Shown here piece by piece: positions 1 through 5,813 of a DNA stretch of 8,048 nucleotides. A program made the position numbers and the translations under genes. Below the pieces are notes generated by a model. It did not search any database. It had not been told where the DNA came from and saw nothing but the letters and a program-made list of their open reading frames with translations. This DNA is from JANNSW01 sp031431235. Its GTDB lineage: Bacteria; Pseudomonadota; Alphaproteobacteria; Rhizobiales; Hyphomicrobiaceae. Location of the stretch: contig JANPDA010000097.1 of the NCBI GenBank assembly GCA_031431235.1, positions 1 through 8,048 on the forward strand, in the 5' to 3' direction. Positions within the stretch are counted from its first letter, which is position 1. The number at the start of each line of letters is the position of its first letter.

Positions 1-404
1 GCGATCACCGCGCATCTCAGCGCGCGAACGGGCCGCAATCGGAATGCGGCGAGCTCGGAGCTATGCTCGAGGCCGAGCGCCATTGCGATCAGCCTGGTAT
101 CGCGAAGCCCGGCCCAGCTGATGGCCGCTCCCGACCGGGTACCGGTCAGCTTGCGGAATTCCAGATGACCGGCGGCCGCCAGCCAGTGCCTGCGGCGGCG
201 CGAGCGGATCAAACCCGCGGCGGCGAGCTGGGCGAAGGCTGCCGGTAGGTCGTTCATGCCCGCGCCTGGCTTGCCGGGCTGGCGGGTCAGGCGCTCGAGG
301 TCGGCCGTGAGGATCGACAAGGCAATTCCGGCATCTGCCGCAGCGCCAATGCGCAGCAGCACGATCTTGGCTGATGTCGACAGGTTGAGCTGGCTGGCGA
401 CCAT
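1..404 (-). CDS. Hypothetical protein, C-terminus cut by the window edge
   Basis: I do not recognise this protein. The frame opens at an ATG at 404, ten codons after an in-frame TGA (431-429), and runs without a stop to the left edge, giving 134 visible residues. Codons are strongly G/C-ending, as in the other genes here. The first ~45 residues look like a long Ala/Leu-rich helix. Residues ~51-80 (NDLPAAFAQLAAAGLI, then a run of Arg and HWLAAAGH) have the helix-then-basic-wing look of a winged-helix DNA-binding segment, but this is only an impression. No signal peptide or membrane segment is visible. A TATGAT hexamer at 433-428 could be a -10 element giving a short leader, though no good -35 accompanies it. 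The ribosome-binding site is weak (GAGG about 11 bases upstream of the ATG). The intergenic gap upstream suggests its own transcript. Confidence 0.6.
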   Translation of the reverse strand, partial: MVASQLNLSTSAKIVLLRIGAAADAGIALSILTADLERLTRQPGKPGAGMNDLPAAFAQLAAAGLIRSRRRRHWLAAAGHLEFRKLTGTRSGAAISWAGLRDTRLIAMALGLEHSSELAAFRLRPVRALRCAVI

Positions 405-855
405 GCCTGCTTGTGCCTCGGTTGCCGATCATAGCGCGCACCGGCCCTCGAAATCCGCCTTCGGAAATTCGTTCGAGCCGACACAACGCTCTCAAAACAC
501 GCAGTGCGACTGCTGAACGGTGTCCCGCCCAACCAGGCGGCGAAGCCAAACGGCAGCCCCACTCGGGCGTTGTGCATACGCAGGCTTGTGACGTCCGAGG
601 CGCAATACAACTACCCCGGGCCAGCGCACGAATCGCTTCCGAATGACTGCACTATGGGTGAGAGCAGCGATTCGGCCAAGAGGAAAGCGGGCCGGAGCGT
701 GGCAGAAGTGACTGCTGCCGCGATCATTTTTGCCAACGCAGTGTGCTGCCGCGGGCTGGCGGAGCCGCTGGTGCCGATCGCTCCAGCGGCCGCATTCACC
801 TGCGGGCGAAATCCCGAGGCCAGGGTCGGTCGTGATCGCCTGCCGGTCCGCTCGC
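405..855. other. Intergenic stretch without a convincing gene
   Basis: About 450 bases between the small helical protein and the left-edge gene. Open frames exist on both strands, but none combines a ribosome-binding site, the local codon pattern and protein-like composition. The longer ones are rich in Arg, Pro and Ser and read as chance frames. The stretch contains a perfect 8-base inverted repeat (764-790) and a possible -10 hexamer (433-428) for the left-edge gene. Nothing else was identified. Confidence 0.55.
764..790. repeat. Inverted repeat, 8-bp arms, 11-base loop
   Basis: GCCGCTGG at 764-771 is matched by CCAGCGGC at 783-790 around an 11-base loop. It begins about 65 bases downstream of the stop of the small protein ending at 856, so it could be that gene's transcription end or a protein-binding palindrome. 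No T-run follows on either strand, so an intrinsic terminator is not well supported. Confidence 0.4.
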
Positions 856-1110
856 TCAGTGCAAGCTCGATCCGGAGCCAGCGGGAATGTTGGCCGGCCG
901 CATGGCATCGGCTTCCAGCATGGCCGCGTAGGCGGCCTTCCTGAGCTCGTCCAGGATGGAGATCGCGGAGCCGATCGAGGAGGCAAAACCCTGCATCACA
1001 GCATCCGATCGCGCCTCGTCGCGGATCTCGTGCAGCATCTCGAGCATATTGACGGCGGTCAGCTTGTTCTTGTGGGCGGCTTGGGCTGAAACTTGGCGGT
1101 GAGTTCGCAT
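856..1110 (-). CDS. Small helical hypothetical protein (84 aa)
   Basis: Not recognised as any named family. The ATG at 1110 is preceded by a good ribosome-binding site (AAAGGGAG, then five bases), and the codons follow the local G/C-ending pattern, so it is probably real. After a polar, basic N-terminus (residues 1-17), residues ~18-70 are predicted from composition to be two or more amphipathic helices: an acidic one around MLEMLHEIRDEARSD (22-36) and another around SAISILDELRKAAYAAMLEA (48-67). The tail is short and Pro/Gly/Ser-rich. There is no signal peptide, Cys pair or clear membrane span, suggesting a small cytoplasmic protein. It is separated from the transporter gene upstream by 146 bases containing two hairpins, so it may have its own promoter. 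No function is assigned. Confidence 0.65.
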   Translation of the reverse strand: MRTHRQVSAQAAHKNKLTAVNMLEMLHEIRDEARSDAVMQGFASSIGSAISILDELRKAAYAAMLEADAMRPANIPAGSGSSLH

Positions 1111-1166
1111 GGCTGCTCCCTTTTCGTGAGACGATGACAGCCCGACCCGCGTTCCAGAGCTTCGGA

Positions 1167-1182
1167 TCCCGGTTTTCCGGGA
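1167..1182. repeat. Short hairpin between the transporter and small-protein genes
   Basis: TCCCGG (1167-1172) and CCGGGA (1177-1182) form a perfect 6-bp stem around TTTT (AAAA on the minus strand). It lies about 75 bases after the transporter stop and 57 bases before the next start codon. No T-tract follows on the minus strand, so termination is possible but unproven. Confidence 0.4.
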
Positions 1183-1239
1183 GACTTCTTGGTCCGATGA
1201 TCGAACAATATCAGCTTTTCAGCGAACCGAGCACTAGGC

Positions 1240-1254
1240 GGCTCCCTAGGAGCC
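1240..1254 (-). terminator. Weak candidate hairpin after the transporter gene
   Basis: GGCTCC (1240-1245) and GGAGCC (1249-1254) make a 6-bp GC-rich stem with a three-base loop, beginning two bases after the transporter stop codon. On the minus strand it is followed by GCCTAGTGC and not by a T-run, so it lacks half of the intrinsic-terminator signature. Position is the main argument for a role in ending the operon transcript. Confidence 0.25.
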
Positions 1255-1256
1255 CG

Positions 1257-2162
1257 TCAGGCCTTGGCCGGCGTCGGAGCTCGCGTCGCGATCAGCACGC
1301 CAGCGGCCGCCACCGCAAAACCCGCCCACGCCAGTGGCGGCATGTGCTCATCGATCAGGATCCAGGCGATGAAAGCCGCGATCGGCGGCACCAGGAAGAG
1401 GAGCGCCGAGACGCGCGAGGCTTCCCCGTGCCGCACCATGGCGAGCAGCAACGTGATGGCGATCAGCGAGTTGCCGACGACGAGATAGGCCAGCGAGGCG
1501 AGAAACTCCGGCGCCCAATCGATCCTGACGCTCTCGATCAAAAGCGCGAATGGTGTGACCGCCGCGATGCCGACTGCGTACTGCACGAGATTGGAGATCA
1601 CCGGGTGGACCTTCACATCGGCACGCTTCTCGAGCAGCGTCGCAGCCGTCATGCAGCAGAGCGCAGCGCCCGCGCAGCCAACACCGATCATCGAGGTCGC
1701 CTCGACCCGGGAGCGTGCGGCGATGACGAGCGCCGCACCCGCGAGCCCGAGTCCGAGCCCGATCCAGCGTCCGATCCCGACCTTCTCCCCGACTGTCGAA
1801 GGCGCAAGCAGTCCGACCAGGATTGGTTGCAGTGACACGATGAGCGCAATCGCCCCGGCAGACACGCCGAGCCAGAATCCAAAGTATGAGAGCCCAAAAT
1901 AGCAACCCTGGATGAGAAAGCCGGAGATGAGCAGATGCCACCATTCCCTCGCTTCACGCGGGAGCGCCGGCCTCAGCACGAGTGCAATCGGCAGCAGCAG
2001 CATGAACGCGAGAATGTAGCGCAGCGAGAGGAACGTAAACGGTTCCGCATGGGCGAGCCCGATCTTCGCCGCCGCATAGCCACCCGACCAGAGCAGCACG
2101 AACACCACAGGCGCGATCAGCAACCAAAGCGGCTGAGCCTGATGCCCGACCGGCGGCCTCAT
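1257..2162 (-). CDS. EamA/DMT-family transporter, ten membrane helices (301 aa)
   Basis: An inner-membrane transporter of the drug/metabolite superfamily (EamA, RhaT/YdcZ-like); such proteins usually export amino acids or other small metabolites. Ten hydrophobic segments are visible at about residues 12-29, 43-62, 75-95, 102-120, 131-149, 159-175, 188-207, 218-240, 248-268 and 273-290, matching the two-repeat 5+5 EamA plan. Family marks include FLSLRYILA near 44-52 (the usual Arg-aromatic pair), SLQPILVGLLA followed by GEK at the end of the fourth helix (110-127), and in the second repeat EASRVSALLFLVPP with a later DEH (247-273). The frame is open for 106 more codons upstream, but that part is Arg-rich and antisense-like to the neighbour. 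The ATG at 2162 has GAAGGG seven bases upstream and gives the normal family length of about 300. It is the last gene of the apparent operon, 116 bases after the ureohydrolase. The substrate cannot be read from sequence. Confidence 0.9.
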   Translation of the reverse strand: MRPPVGHQAQPLWLLIAPVVFVLLWSGGYAAAKIGLAHAEPFTFLSLRYILAFMLLLPIALVLRPALPREAREWWHLLISGFLIQGCYFGLSYFGFWLGVSAGAIALIVSLQPILVGLLAPSTVGEKVGIGRWIGLGLGLAGAALVIAARSRVEATSMIGVGCAGAALCCMTAATLLEKRADVKVHPVISNLVQYAVGIAAVTPFALLIESVRIDWAPEFLASLAYLVVGNSLIAITLLLAMVRHGEASRVSALLFLVPPIAAFIAWILIDEHMPPLAWAGFAVAAAGVLIATRAPTPAKA

Positions 2163-2169
2163 CCGCGGA

Positions 2170-2175
2170 CCCTTC
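2170..2175 (-). promoter_or_regulatory. Ribosome-binding site deciding the transporter start
   Basis: GAAGGG on the minus strand lies seven bases before the ATG at 2162. This favours that start over the much longer open frame reaching back to 2480, which would overlap the ureohydrolase gene and add an Arg/Pro-rich extension of more than 100 residues foreign to the family. Confidence 0.7.
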
Positions 2176-2210
2176 GGCCGTGCCCGGCGGCCCGATTGGG
2201 CTTGTGCCTG

Positions 2211-2225
2211 CCGCCCAGGGGGCGG
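2211..2225. repeat. GC hairpin in the gap before the transporter
   Basis: CCGCCC (2211-2216) and GGGCGG (2220-2225) form a 6-bp stem with a three-base loop, inside the 116-base gap between the ureohydrolase stop and the transporter start. No T-run follows. It might stabilise or process the transcript at this junction, or be a chance fold in GC-rich DNA. Confidence 0.3.
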
Positions 2226-2278
2226 GCCCCGGCCTGGACGGTGCCTTGCTTCAAAGTCGGAACGGGTGGCTGCCACGC

Positions 2279-3217
2279 TCAGCCTTTGGCCCGCGCCATC
2301 AGGCCGAGCACGTTGCAGAGAATCCGGGCGATCGTCAGCGAGGCGAGCCCGCTCTCGTCGCGGTCGCCGACGAGCTCGACGACCGAGAAGCCGGCGAGGC
2401 GGCTGCGGGCAGCCGCGCCCGAGATCAGCTCGACCACCTGCCAGTAGCTGAGGCCTCCCGGTGCGGGTCCGATCACGCACGGCATCACCGATGGATCGAG
2501 TGCATCGACGTCGAGGTTGATCCAGAGCTTGCCGCCCTTCGGCACCGCCTCGATCGCCGCGGCCAATCCTCTGGAATGGAGCTGGCGTGCGGTCACGATC
2601 GTGATGTTGCGCCGCAACGCCTCGTCGTAGTCGGCGATCCGCGTGCTGCCGATCGAGCGCTGGCCGGCCATCACGAGCTTGCCGATGTGGCCCATCTCGG
2701 AGGCACGCCGCATCGTGCTCGACAGGCCCATCTTCTCGCCGTTGACCTCGTCGCGGAAATCGGTGTGCGCGTCGATCAGCAGCACGTCGAGGGGACCGTA
2801 CCCCTCGAATGCCTCGTAGACCGGGATCGGTACGGAATCATCGCCCCCCATCACCACCGGCCGCGCACCGGCTTTCAGCATGGCAGCCACGGTCGATCGG
2901 ATCAGGTTGCGGTTGGCGGCGAAATCCTTCGCATCCCAGGCCAGGTCGCCATAGTCGAGGATCTTCGTCTTGCCATCGCCGCGGATCGGTCCGCCGACAT
3001 CGAAATCCATGTGATCGAGCGCGACGCCATAGCCCGAGACGGCCTTGCGGATGGCAGCCGGCGCGCCTGCCGCATAGGGTCCGGTCATCGCATAGGGTGT
3101 GGCGGCCGGAATGCCGAGCACGGCGACACCGGCTTCGATTCTGCTGAGCTTGCCCTCGGGCAGCCCCATGAAGGTCTTGGCGCCCTTGCCGCCGAAAATG
3201 TCGTTGATGCTTGCCAT
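2279..3217 (-). CDS. Arginase/agmatinase-family ureohydrolase (312 aa)
   Basis: A metal-dependent ureohydrolase that should release urea from a guanidino compound; agmatinase, guanidinobutyrase or another specificity is possible. Numbering from the upstream ATG at 3229, motifs are GGDDS (128-132), DAHTDFRDEVNG (153-164), INLDVDALDPSVMP (237-250) and a late Glu in VVELVGDRD (285). Together they supply Asp153, His155, Asp157, Asp240 and Asp242, five of the six usual binuclear metal ligands. The sixth, normally His in GGDHS, is Asp131. The DEVNGEK stretch resembles agmatinases more than true arginases. I choose the ATG at 3217 because GGAGAG sits four bases upstream of it, whereas the ATG at 3229 (four residues longer) has no such site. 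It lies 103 bases after the dehydratase gene and 116 bases before the transporter. The urea-releasing reaction is family knowledge; the substrate is unknown. Confidence 0.88.
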   Translation of the reverse strand: MASINDIFGGKGAKTFMGLPEGKLSRIEAGVAVLGIPAATPYAMTGPYAAGAPAAIRKAVSGYGVALDHMDFDVGGPIRGDGKTKILDYGDLAWDAKDFAANRNLIRSTVAAMLKAGARPVVMGGDDSVPIPVYEAFEGYGPLDVLLIDAHTDFRDEVNGEKMGLSSTMRRASEMGHIGKLVMAGQRSIGSTRIADYDEALRRNITIVTARQLHSRGLAAAIEAVPKGGKLWINLDVDALDPSVMPCVIGPAPGGLSYWQVVELISGAAARSRLAGFSVVELVGDRDESGLASLTIARILCNVLGLMARAKG

Positions 3218-3221
3218 CTGG

Positions 3222-3227
3222 CTCTCC
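3222..3227 (-). promoter_or_regulatory. Ribosome-binding site deciding the ureohydrolase start
   Basis: GGAGAG on the minus strand, four bases before the ATG at 3217 (six from the GGAG core). It overlaps the alternative ATG at 3229, which itself has no purine-rich site at proper distance, so translation most likely begins at 3217. Confidence 0.65.
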
Positions 3228-3320
3228 ATTGGATCCGCGCTGCCATGGCGCCACCATATCGCTCGGGGTCGGACTTGGCTGCTGGCGAGCCATCACCGAG
3301 TTGCAGAGCAGAGCCGCCAA

Positions 3321-4286
3321 CTACGCCGGGCCAATGCCCAGCCAGGTGCGCCGCTGCTCGTCCGTCAGGTTGTTGCCGCACAGCGGGATGGCGACGGTCT
3401 TGCCGCGCCATTTTCCCTTCTGACGCACCAGGGCTGCGATGGCCGCTCCGACCGTGCCCTCGACGACAAGGCCGGCCGTGCGGTGGAGCATCCGCATGCC
3501 ATCGAGGATCTCCATGTCGGACACGACGACCACCTCGTCGACCACGCGCCGCATGGTCTCGAGCGAAGCCGCAACCGGCGTGCGCACGGCAATCCCATCG
3601 GCGATGGTCTCACAGGTCGGGGTCTCGATCACATGGCCGGCTGCATAGGAAAGCGCATAGGCGGGCGCTCCCTGCGCGCAGACCCCGATCACGCGAGTGC
3701 TCGGGCTCGCATGCTTCAGCCAAACGGCGATGCCGTTGATGAGCGCGCCGCCGCCGACCGGGACGATCATGGCGTCGAGCTTCAGGCCCGCTTCGGTCAG
3801 CTCACGCACGATGGTGCCGGCGCCTTCGGCGATCTCTGGGTACGCCGCGTCCTCGATGAAGGGGATGGCGTGCATATTGCCATAGGCCTTGGCTGCTGCG
3901 TTGGCGCCATCGAAGTCGGCGCCTTCCAGGATGACATTGGCGCCGAGCTCCCGCATGCGGGCGATCTTGACGGGGCTTGCCCCGGTTGCCGCGAACACCG
4001 TGACCTTGCCGCCCTGTCGCCGAGCGCCCCAGGCGAGACCCTGCCCGAAATTGCCGGCTGACGCGCAGACGATCTCCTTGCCCTTCAGGCCATGGATTGC
4101 CGCGAAATGGTCGGCGCCGCGGCCCTTGAAGGAGCCGATCGGGTTGGCGCTCTCGTCCTTGACGACGAGATGGCAGCCGAGCGCCCGGTCGAGGCTCGCG
4201 TTCTCGACGACAGGCGTATCGAGAAAGACGGGATCGATGACTGTGTGGGCCTCGGCAATGCGATCGGCTGAGATGGGGCGGGTCAT
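3321..4286 (-). CDS. PLP-dependent threonine/serine-dehydratase-like enzyme (321 aa)
   Basis: A fold-type II pyridoxal-phosphate enzyme of the threonine/serine dehydratase group, expected to remove water and ammonia from a beta-hydroxy amino acid to give a 2-oxo acid. Visible marks are the PLP lysine in GSFKGRGA (Lys54), the substrate/carboxylate loop SAGNFGQG (76-83; many relatives have His where Phe80 stands), the phosphate-binding loop PVGGGAL (176-182; the fourth Gly of the usual tetraglycine is Ala) and PLCGNN (301-306), where the Cys takes the place of the Ser/Cys that contacts the pyridine nitrogen. There is no C-terminal ACT-like regulatory domain, so it is probably a catabolic form. 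The ATG at 4286 follows the upstream stop by one base (TGAAATG), with AAGGGG seven bases before it, so it is translationally coupled to the CaiD-like gene. Specificity (threonine, serine, hydroxyaspartate, another hydroxy-amino acid) is open. Confidence 0.88.
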   Translation of the reverse strand: MTRPISADRIAEAHTVIDPVFLDTPVVENASLDRALGCHLVVKDESANPIGSFKGRGADHFAAIHGLKGKEIVCASAGNFGQGLAWGARRQGGKVTVFAATGASPVKIARMRELGANVILEGADFDGANAAAKAYGNMHAIPFIEDAAYPEIAEGAGTIVRELTEAGLKLDAMIVPVGGGALINGIAVWLKHASPSTRVIGVCAQGAPAYALSYAAGHVIETPTCETIADGIAVRTPVAASLETMRRVVDEVVVVSDMEILDGMRMLHRTAGLVVEGTVGAAIAALVRQKGKWRGKTVAIPLCGNNLTDEQRRTWLGIGPA

Positions 4287-4287
4287 T

Positions 4288-5073
4288 TCAGCGCCCCTTC
4301 CACACGGGCTTCCTCTTCTCCGCGAACGCCCGGGGTCCCTCGATCTGGTCCTCGCTCGCATAAAGCGTGTCGACCGTCTTGTACTTGCGGCGATTGATCA
4401 TGGCCATGGCCTGCTGGAACGGCATGCCCTCCGTCTCGCGGGCGACCTCCTTGATGGCGGCGAACACGAGCGGGGGGCCGTCTGCGAGGAGCTGCGCGAT
4501 CTCGCGGGCGCGCGTCATGTGCTTGCCCGTCGGCACCACCTCGGAGACGAGGCCGTAGTGCTTGGCTTCCTTCGAGTCCATGAAGCGGCCGGTGAAGAGC
4601 ATGTCCATGGCGATGTGATAGGGGATACGGCGCGGCAGCTTGAGTGTCGCGGCGTCGGCAAGGGTGCCGGCGCGGATCTCGGGCAGCGCGAAGGTCACAT
4701 GCTCGGCGGCGACGATGATGTCGGCCGAAAGCGCCAGCTCGAACCCGCCGCCGACGGCCATGCCGTTCAAGGCCGCGATCACCGGTTTGTCGAGGCCGAC
4801 CAGCTCCTGCAGGCCGCCAAATCCGCCGATGCCATAGTAGGCGTCCGGCGGCTCGCCTTCCTTGGCCGCCGTCTTCAGGTCCCAGCCGGCGCAGAAGAAC
4901 TTCTCGCCGCCACCGGTGATGATCGCCACGCGGTACTTGGGATCGTCGCGGAACTCGACGAAAGCCTCGCCCATGCGCTGGCTGGTCGGGACGTCGATGG
5001 CGTTGGCCTTGGGGCGATCGAGCATCAGCTCGAAGATGGCGCCGTTGCGGACGATTTTCACGGGGTCGGACAT
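4288..5073 (-). CDS. caiD: CaiD-like crotonobetainyl-CoA hydratase, crotonase family (261 aa)
   Basis: An enoyl-CoA hydratase/isomerase-family protein with close likeness to E. coli CaiD (carnitinyl-CoA dehydratase), which interconverts crotonobetainyl-CoA and carnitinyl-CoA. Shared features as I recall the CaiD sequence include DRPKANAID (19-27), FRDDP followed by RVAIITG (41-54), GEKFF then AGWDLK (56-67), GGGFELALSAD (108-118), FALPE (128-132) and a C-terminus EGPRAFAEKRKPVWKGR. Glu112 and Glu132 stand 20 residues apart, as do the two catalytic glutamates of crotonases. The loop after Glu132 is one residue shorter than in CaiD and has Ala-Ala where a Gly-Gly pair is usual. The ATG at 5073 has GAGGGAG six bases upstream. 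Length matches the family (261). It is coupled to the dehydratase gene, and 45 bases separate it from the antitoxin gene. No CaiA, CaiB or CaiC is in the window, so the substrate may not be carnitine. Confidence 0.85.
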   Translation of the reverse strand: MSDPVKIVRNGAIFELMLDRPKANAIDVPTSQRMGEAFVEFRDDPKYRVAIITGGGEKFFCAGWDLKTAAKEGEPPDAYYGIGGFGGLQELVGLDKPVIAALNGMAVGGGFELALSADIIVAAEHVTFALPEIRAGTLADAATLKLPRRIPYHIAMDMLFTGRFMDSKEAKHYGLVSEVVPTGKHMTRAREIAQLLADGPPLVFAAIKEVARETEGMPFQQAMAMINRRKYKTVDTLYASEDQIEGPRAFAEKRKPVWKGR

Positions 5074-5079
5074 GGGCTA

Positions 5080-5086
5080 CTCCCTC
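5080..5086 (-). promoter_or_regulatory. Strong ribosome-binding site of the CaiD-like gene
   Basis: GAGGGAG, six bases before the ATG at 5073. It is the strongest site in the window, consistent with independent and efficient initiation after the antitoxin gene. Confidence 0.65.
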
Positions 5087-5118
5087 ACTCGAACAATTCA
5101 CAGCAAGAGCTGCACAAC

Positions 5119-5433
5119 TCACTCGGCGGCAACGCGGCCGCCGACAGTCCCGAGCAGCGCAATGACGTCCTTCGGTTTCGCACCGATCAACACGAGGTAG
5201 GTGCGCGCGCCGCCCACGGGGACCATTCGCCCCTGCTCCCAATCGCGAACCTGGCCGATCGTGAATCCGAACGTGTCTGCAAACGCTTCTTGCGAGAGTT
5301 TCAGCCGTGTCCGGATGGCAGCCACATCGATCTCTGCGGGAACATGCAACTTGGCTGGCGCGGAGTCACCCCGCGCGATCGCCAGGACCTCATCGAGGCC
5401 TCCGGTGATCTTTTCAAATGCCTTCTTCCCCAT
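5119..5433 (-). CDS. XRE/HigA-type antitoxin (104 aa)
   Basis: A helix-turn-helix antitoxin of the HigA2 type, which binds the partner toxin and represses its own operon. The N-terminal ~30 residues (MGKKAFEKITGG, then DEVLAIARGD) match the toxin-binding arm common to this family. Residues ~36-90 form an XRE helix-turn-helix (IRTRLKLSQEAFADTFGF, followed by WEQGR at 65-69). The frame is open upstream to 5520, but the ATG at 5433 is preferred: it shares one base with the toxin stop (TGATG), has GAGG just upstream, and gives the usual length of about 100 residues. Toxin-first order is typical of HigBA-like loci. The gene looks intact although its toxin partner seems damaged at the N-terminus. 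It ends 45 bases before the CaiD-like gene, so it sits inside the metabolic gene run and shares its direction. Confidence 0.88.
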   Translation of the reverse strand: MGKKAFEKITGGLDEVLAIARGDSAPAKLHVPAEIDVAAIRTRLKLSQEAFADTFGFTIGQVRDWEQGRMVPVGGARTYLVLIGAKPKDVIALLGTVGGRVAAE

Positions 5434-5747
5434 CACCTCGTACCCTTCTTCGCCGAATCGAATCGCATCGCCTTGTGGTAGTCCGAAATCGCTTTCGTCA
5501 CGATTCTCAACGCATTGCATTCCGCCTTTGACAGATTGGCTTTCTCGCCCTTCGAGAAGACAGTCAGCAGGTACACCGGAATGTCAACGCCGGTGTAGAA
5601 CGTGATCACGCGGTAGCCGCCGCTCTTGCCCTCACCCTTGCCAGCGATGCGCACCTTTCGGCATCCGCCCGAGCCGGCAATCTCATCACCGGCGCTCGGG
5701 TTCTCTCCGATGTAGTCGATGACGCCATCGACCTCAGCGTCCGTCAT
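5433..5747 (-). CDS. RelE/HigB-type toxin, probably N-terminally truncated (104 aa)
   Basis: An mRNA-cleaving RelE/HigB-family toxin by family. The core GSGGCRKVRIAGKGEGKSGG (25-44) followed by YRVITFY and VYLLTVFSKGEKANLS closely follows Vibrio cholerae HigB2 as I recall it (GTGGLRKIRVASKGKGKRGG, then YLLTIYGKNE). The basic Lys/Arg cluster and the buried beta-strands are present. The ATG at 5747 is the first usable start, but it begins where relatives are already about 17 residues in. The missing N-terminal strand is encoded in the same frame upstream (5795-5748) behind a TAG codon. There is no clear ribosome-binding site before 5747. The gene overlaps the antitoxin by one base. The truncated product may be inactive, or the locus may have become a repressor-only module. 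Confidence 0.75.
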   Translation of the reverse strand: MTDAEVDGVIDYIGENPSAGDEIAGSGGCRKVRIAGKGEGKSGGYRVITFYTGVDIPVYLLTVFSKGEKANLSKAECNALRIVTKAISDYHKAMRFDSAKKGTR

Positions 5748-5804
5748 GCCGGCGTCACGAGCCGCTCGGATGAAGGCATCGGTCTGCGCGACAGTCTACA
5801 TCAT
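5748..5804 (-). pseudogene. Upstream N-terminal remnant of the toxin, interrupted by TAG
   Basis: In the toxin frame, two ATG codons (5804-5802, 5801-5799) are followed at once by TAG (5798-5796) and then by 16 sense codons (TVAQTDAFIRAARDAG) leading into Met5747. This segment has the length and character of the N-terminal strand and first helix of HigB2-type toxins. A single CAG-to-TAG or AAG-to-TAG change at codon 3 would explain it. The tandem ATGs begin nine bases after the stop of the CoA synthetase gene (5816-5814), and no ribosome-binding site is evident in that short junction. Confidence 0.6.
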
Positions 5805-5813
5805 CGCACTGCA

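Noticed and set aside
428..456. Possible promoter for the left-edge gene
   Set aside because: TATGAT at 433-428 is a good -10 match, but no -35 resembling TTGACA lies at 15-19 bases, so a full promoter is not claimed.
611..799. 62-codon minus-strand frame in the gap
   Set aside because: It has no ribosome-binding site, no recognisable features and ordinary chance-frame length. It also spans the inverted repeat.
2163..2480. N-terminal extension of the transporter frame to an ATG at 2480
   Set aside because: The extra 106 residues are Arg/Pro-rich and non-hydrophobic, overlap the ureohydrolase gene on the same strand in another frame, and are not needed for the ten-helix fold. The ATG at 2162 has a good ribosome-binding site.
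2180..3739. Long plus-strand open frame (519 codons)
   Set aside because: It lies antisense to the ureohydrolase and dehydratase genes, with Arg/His/Asp-rich composition typical of shadow frames in GC-rich DNA. The minus-strand frames carry clear enzyme motifs.
3889..5481. Long plus-strand open frame (530 codons)
   Set aside because: It is antisense to the dehydratase, CaiD-like and antitoxin genes, spans three independent real genes, and has no recognisable domain.
5434..5520. Antitoxin start at 5520
   Set aside because: It would add 29 residues overlapping the toxin gene. The ATG at 5433 gives the family length, one-base overlap and a GAGG site.
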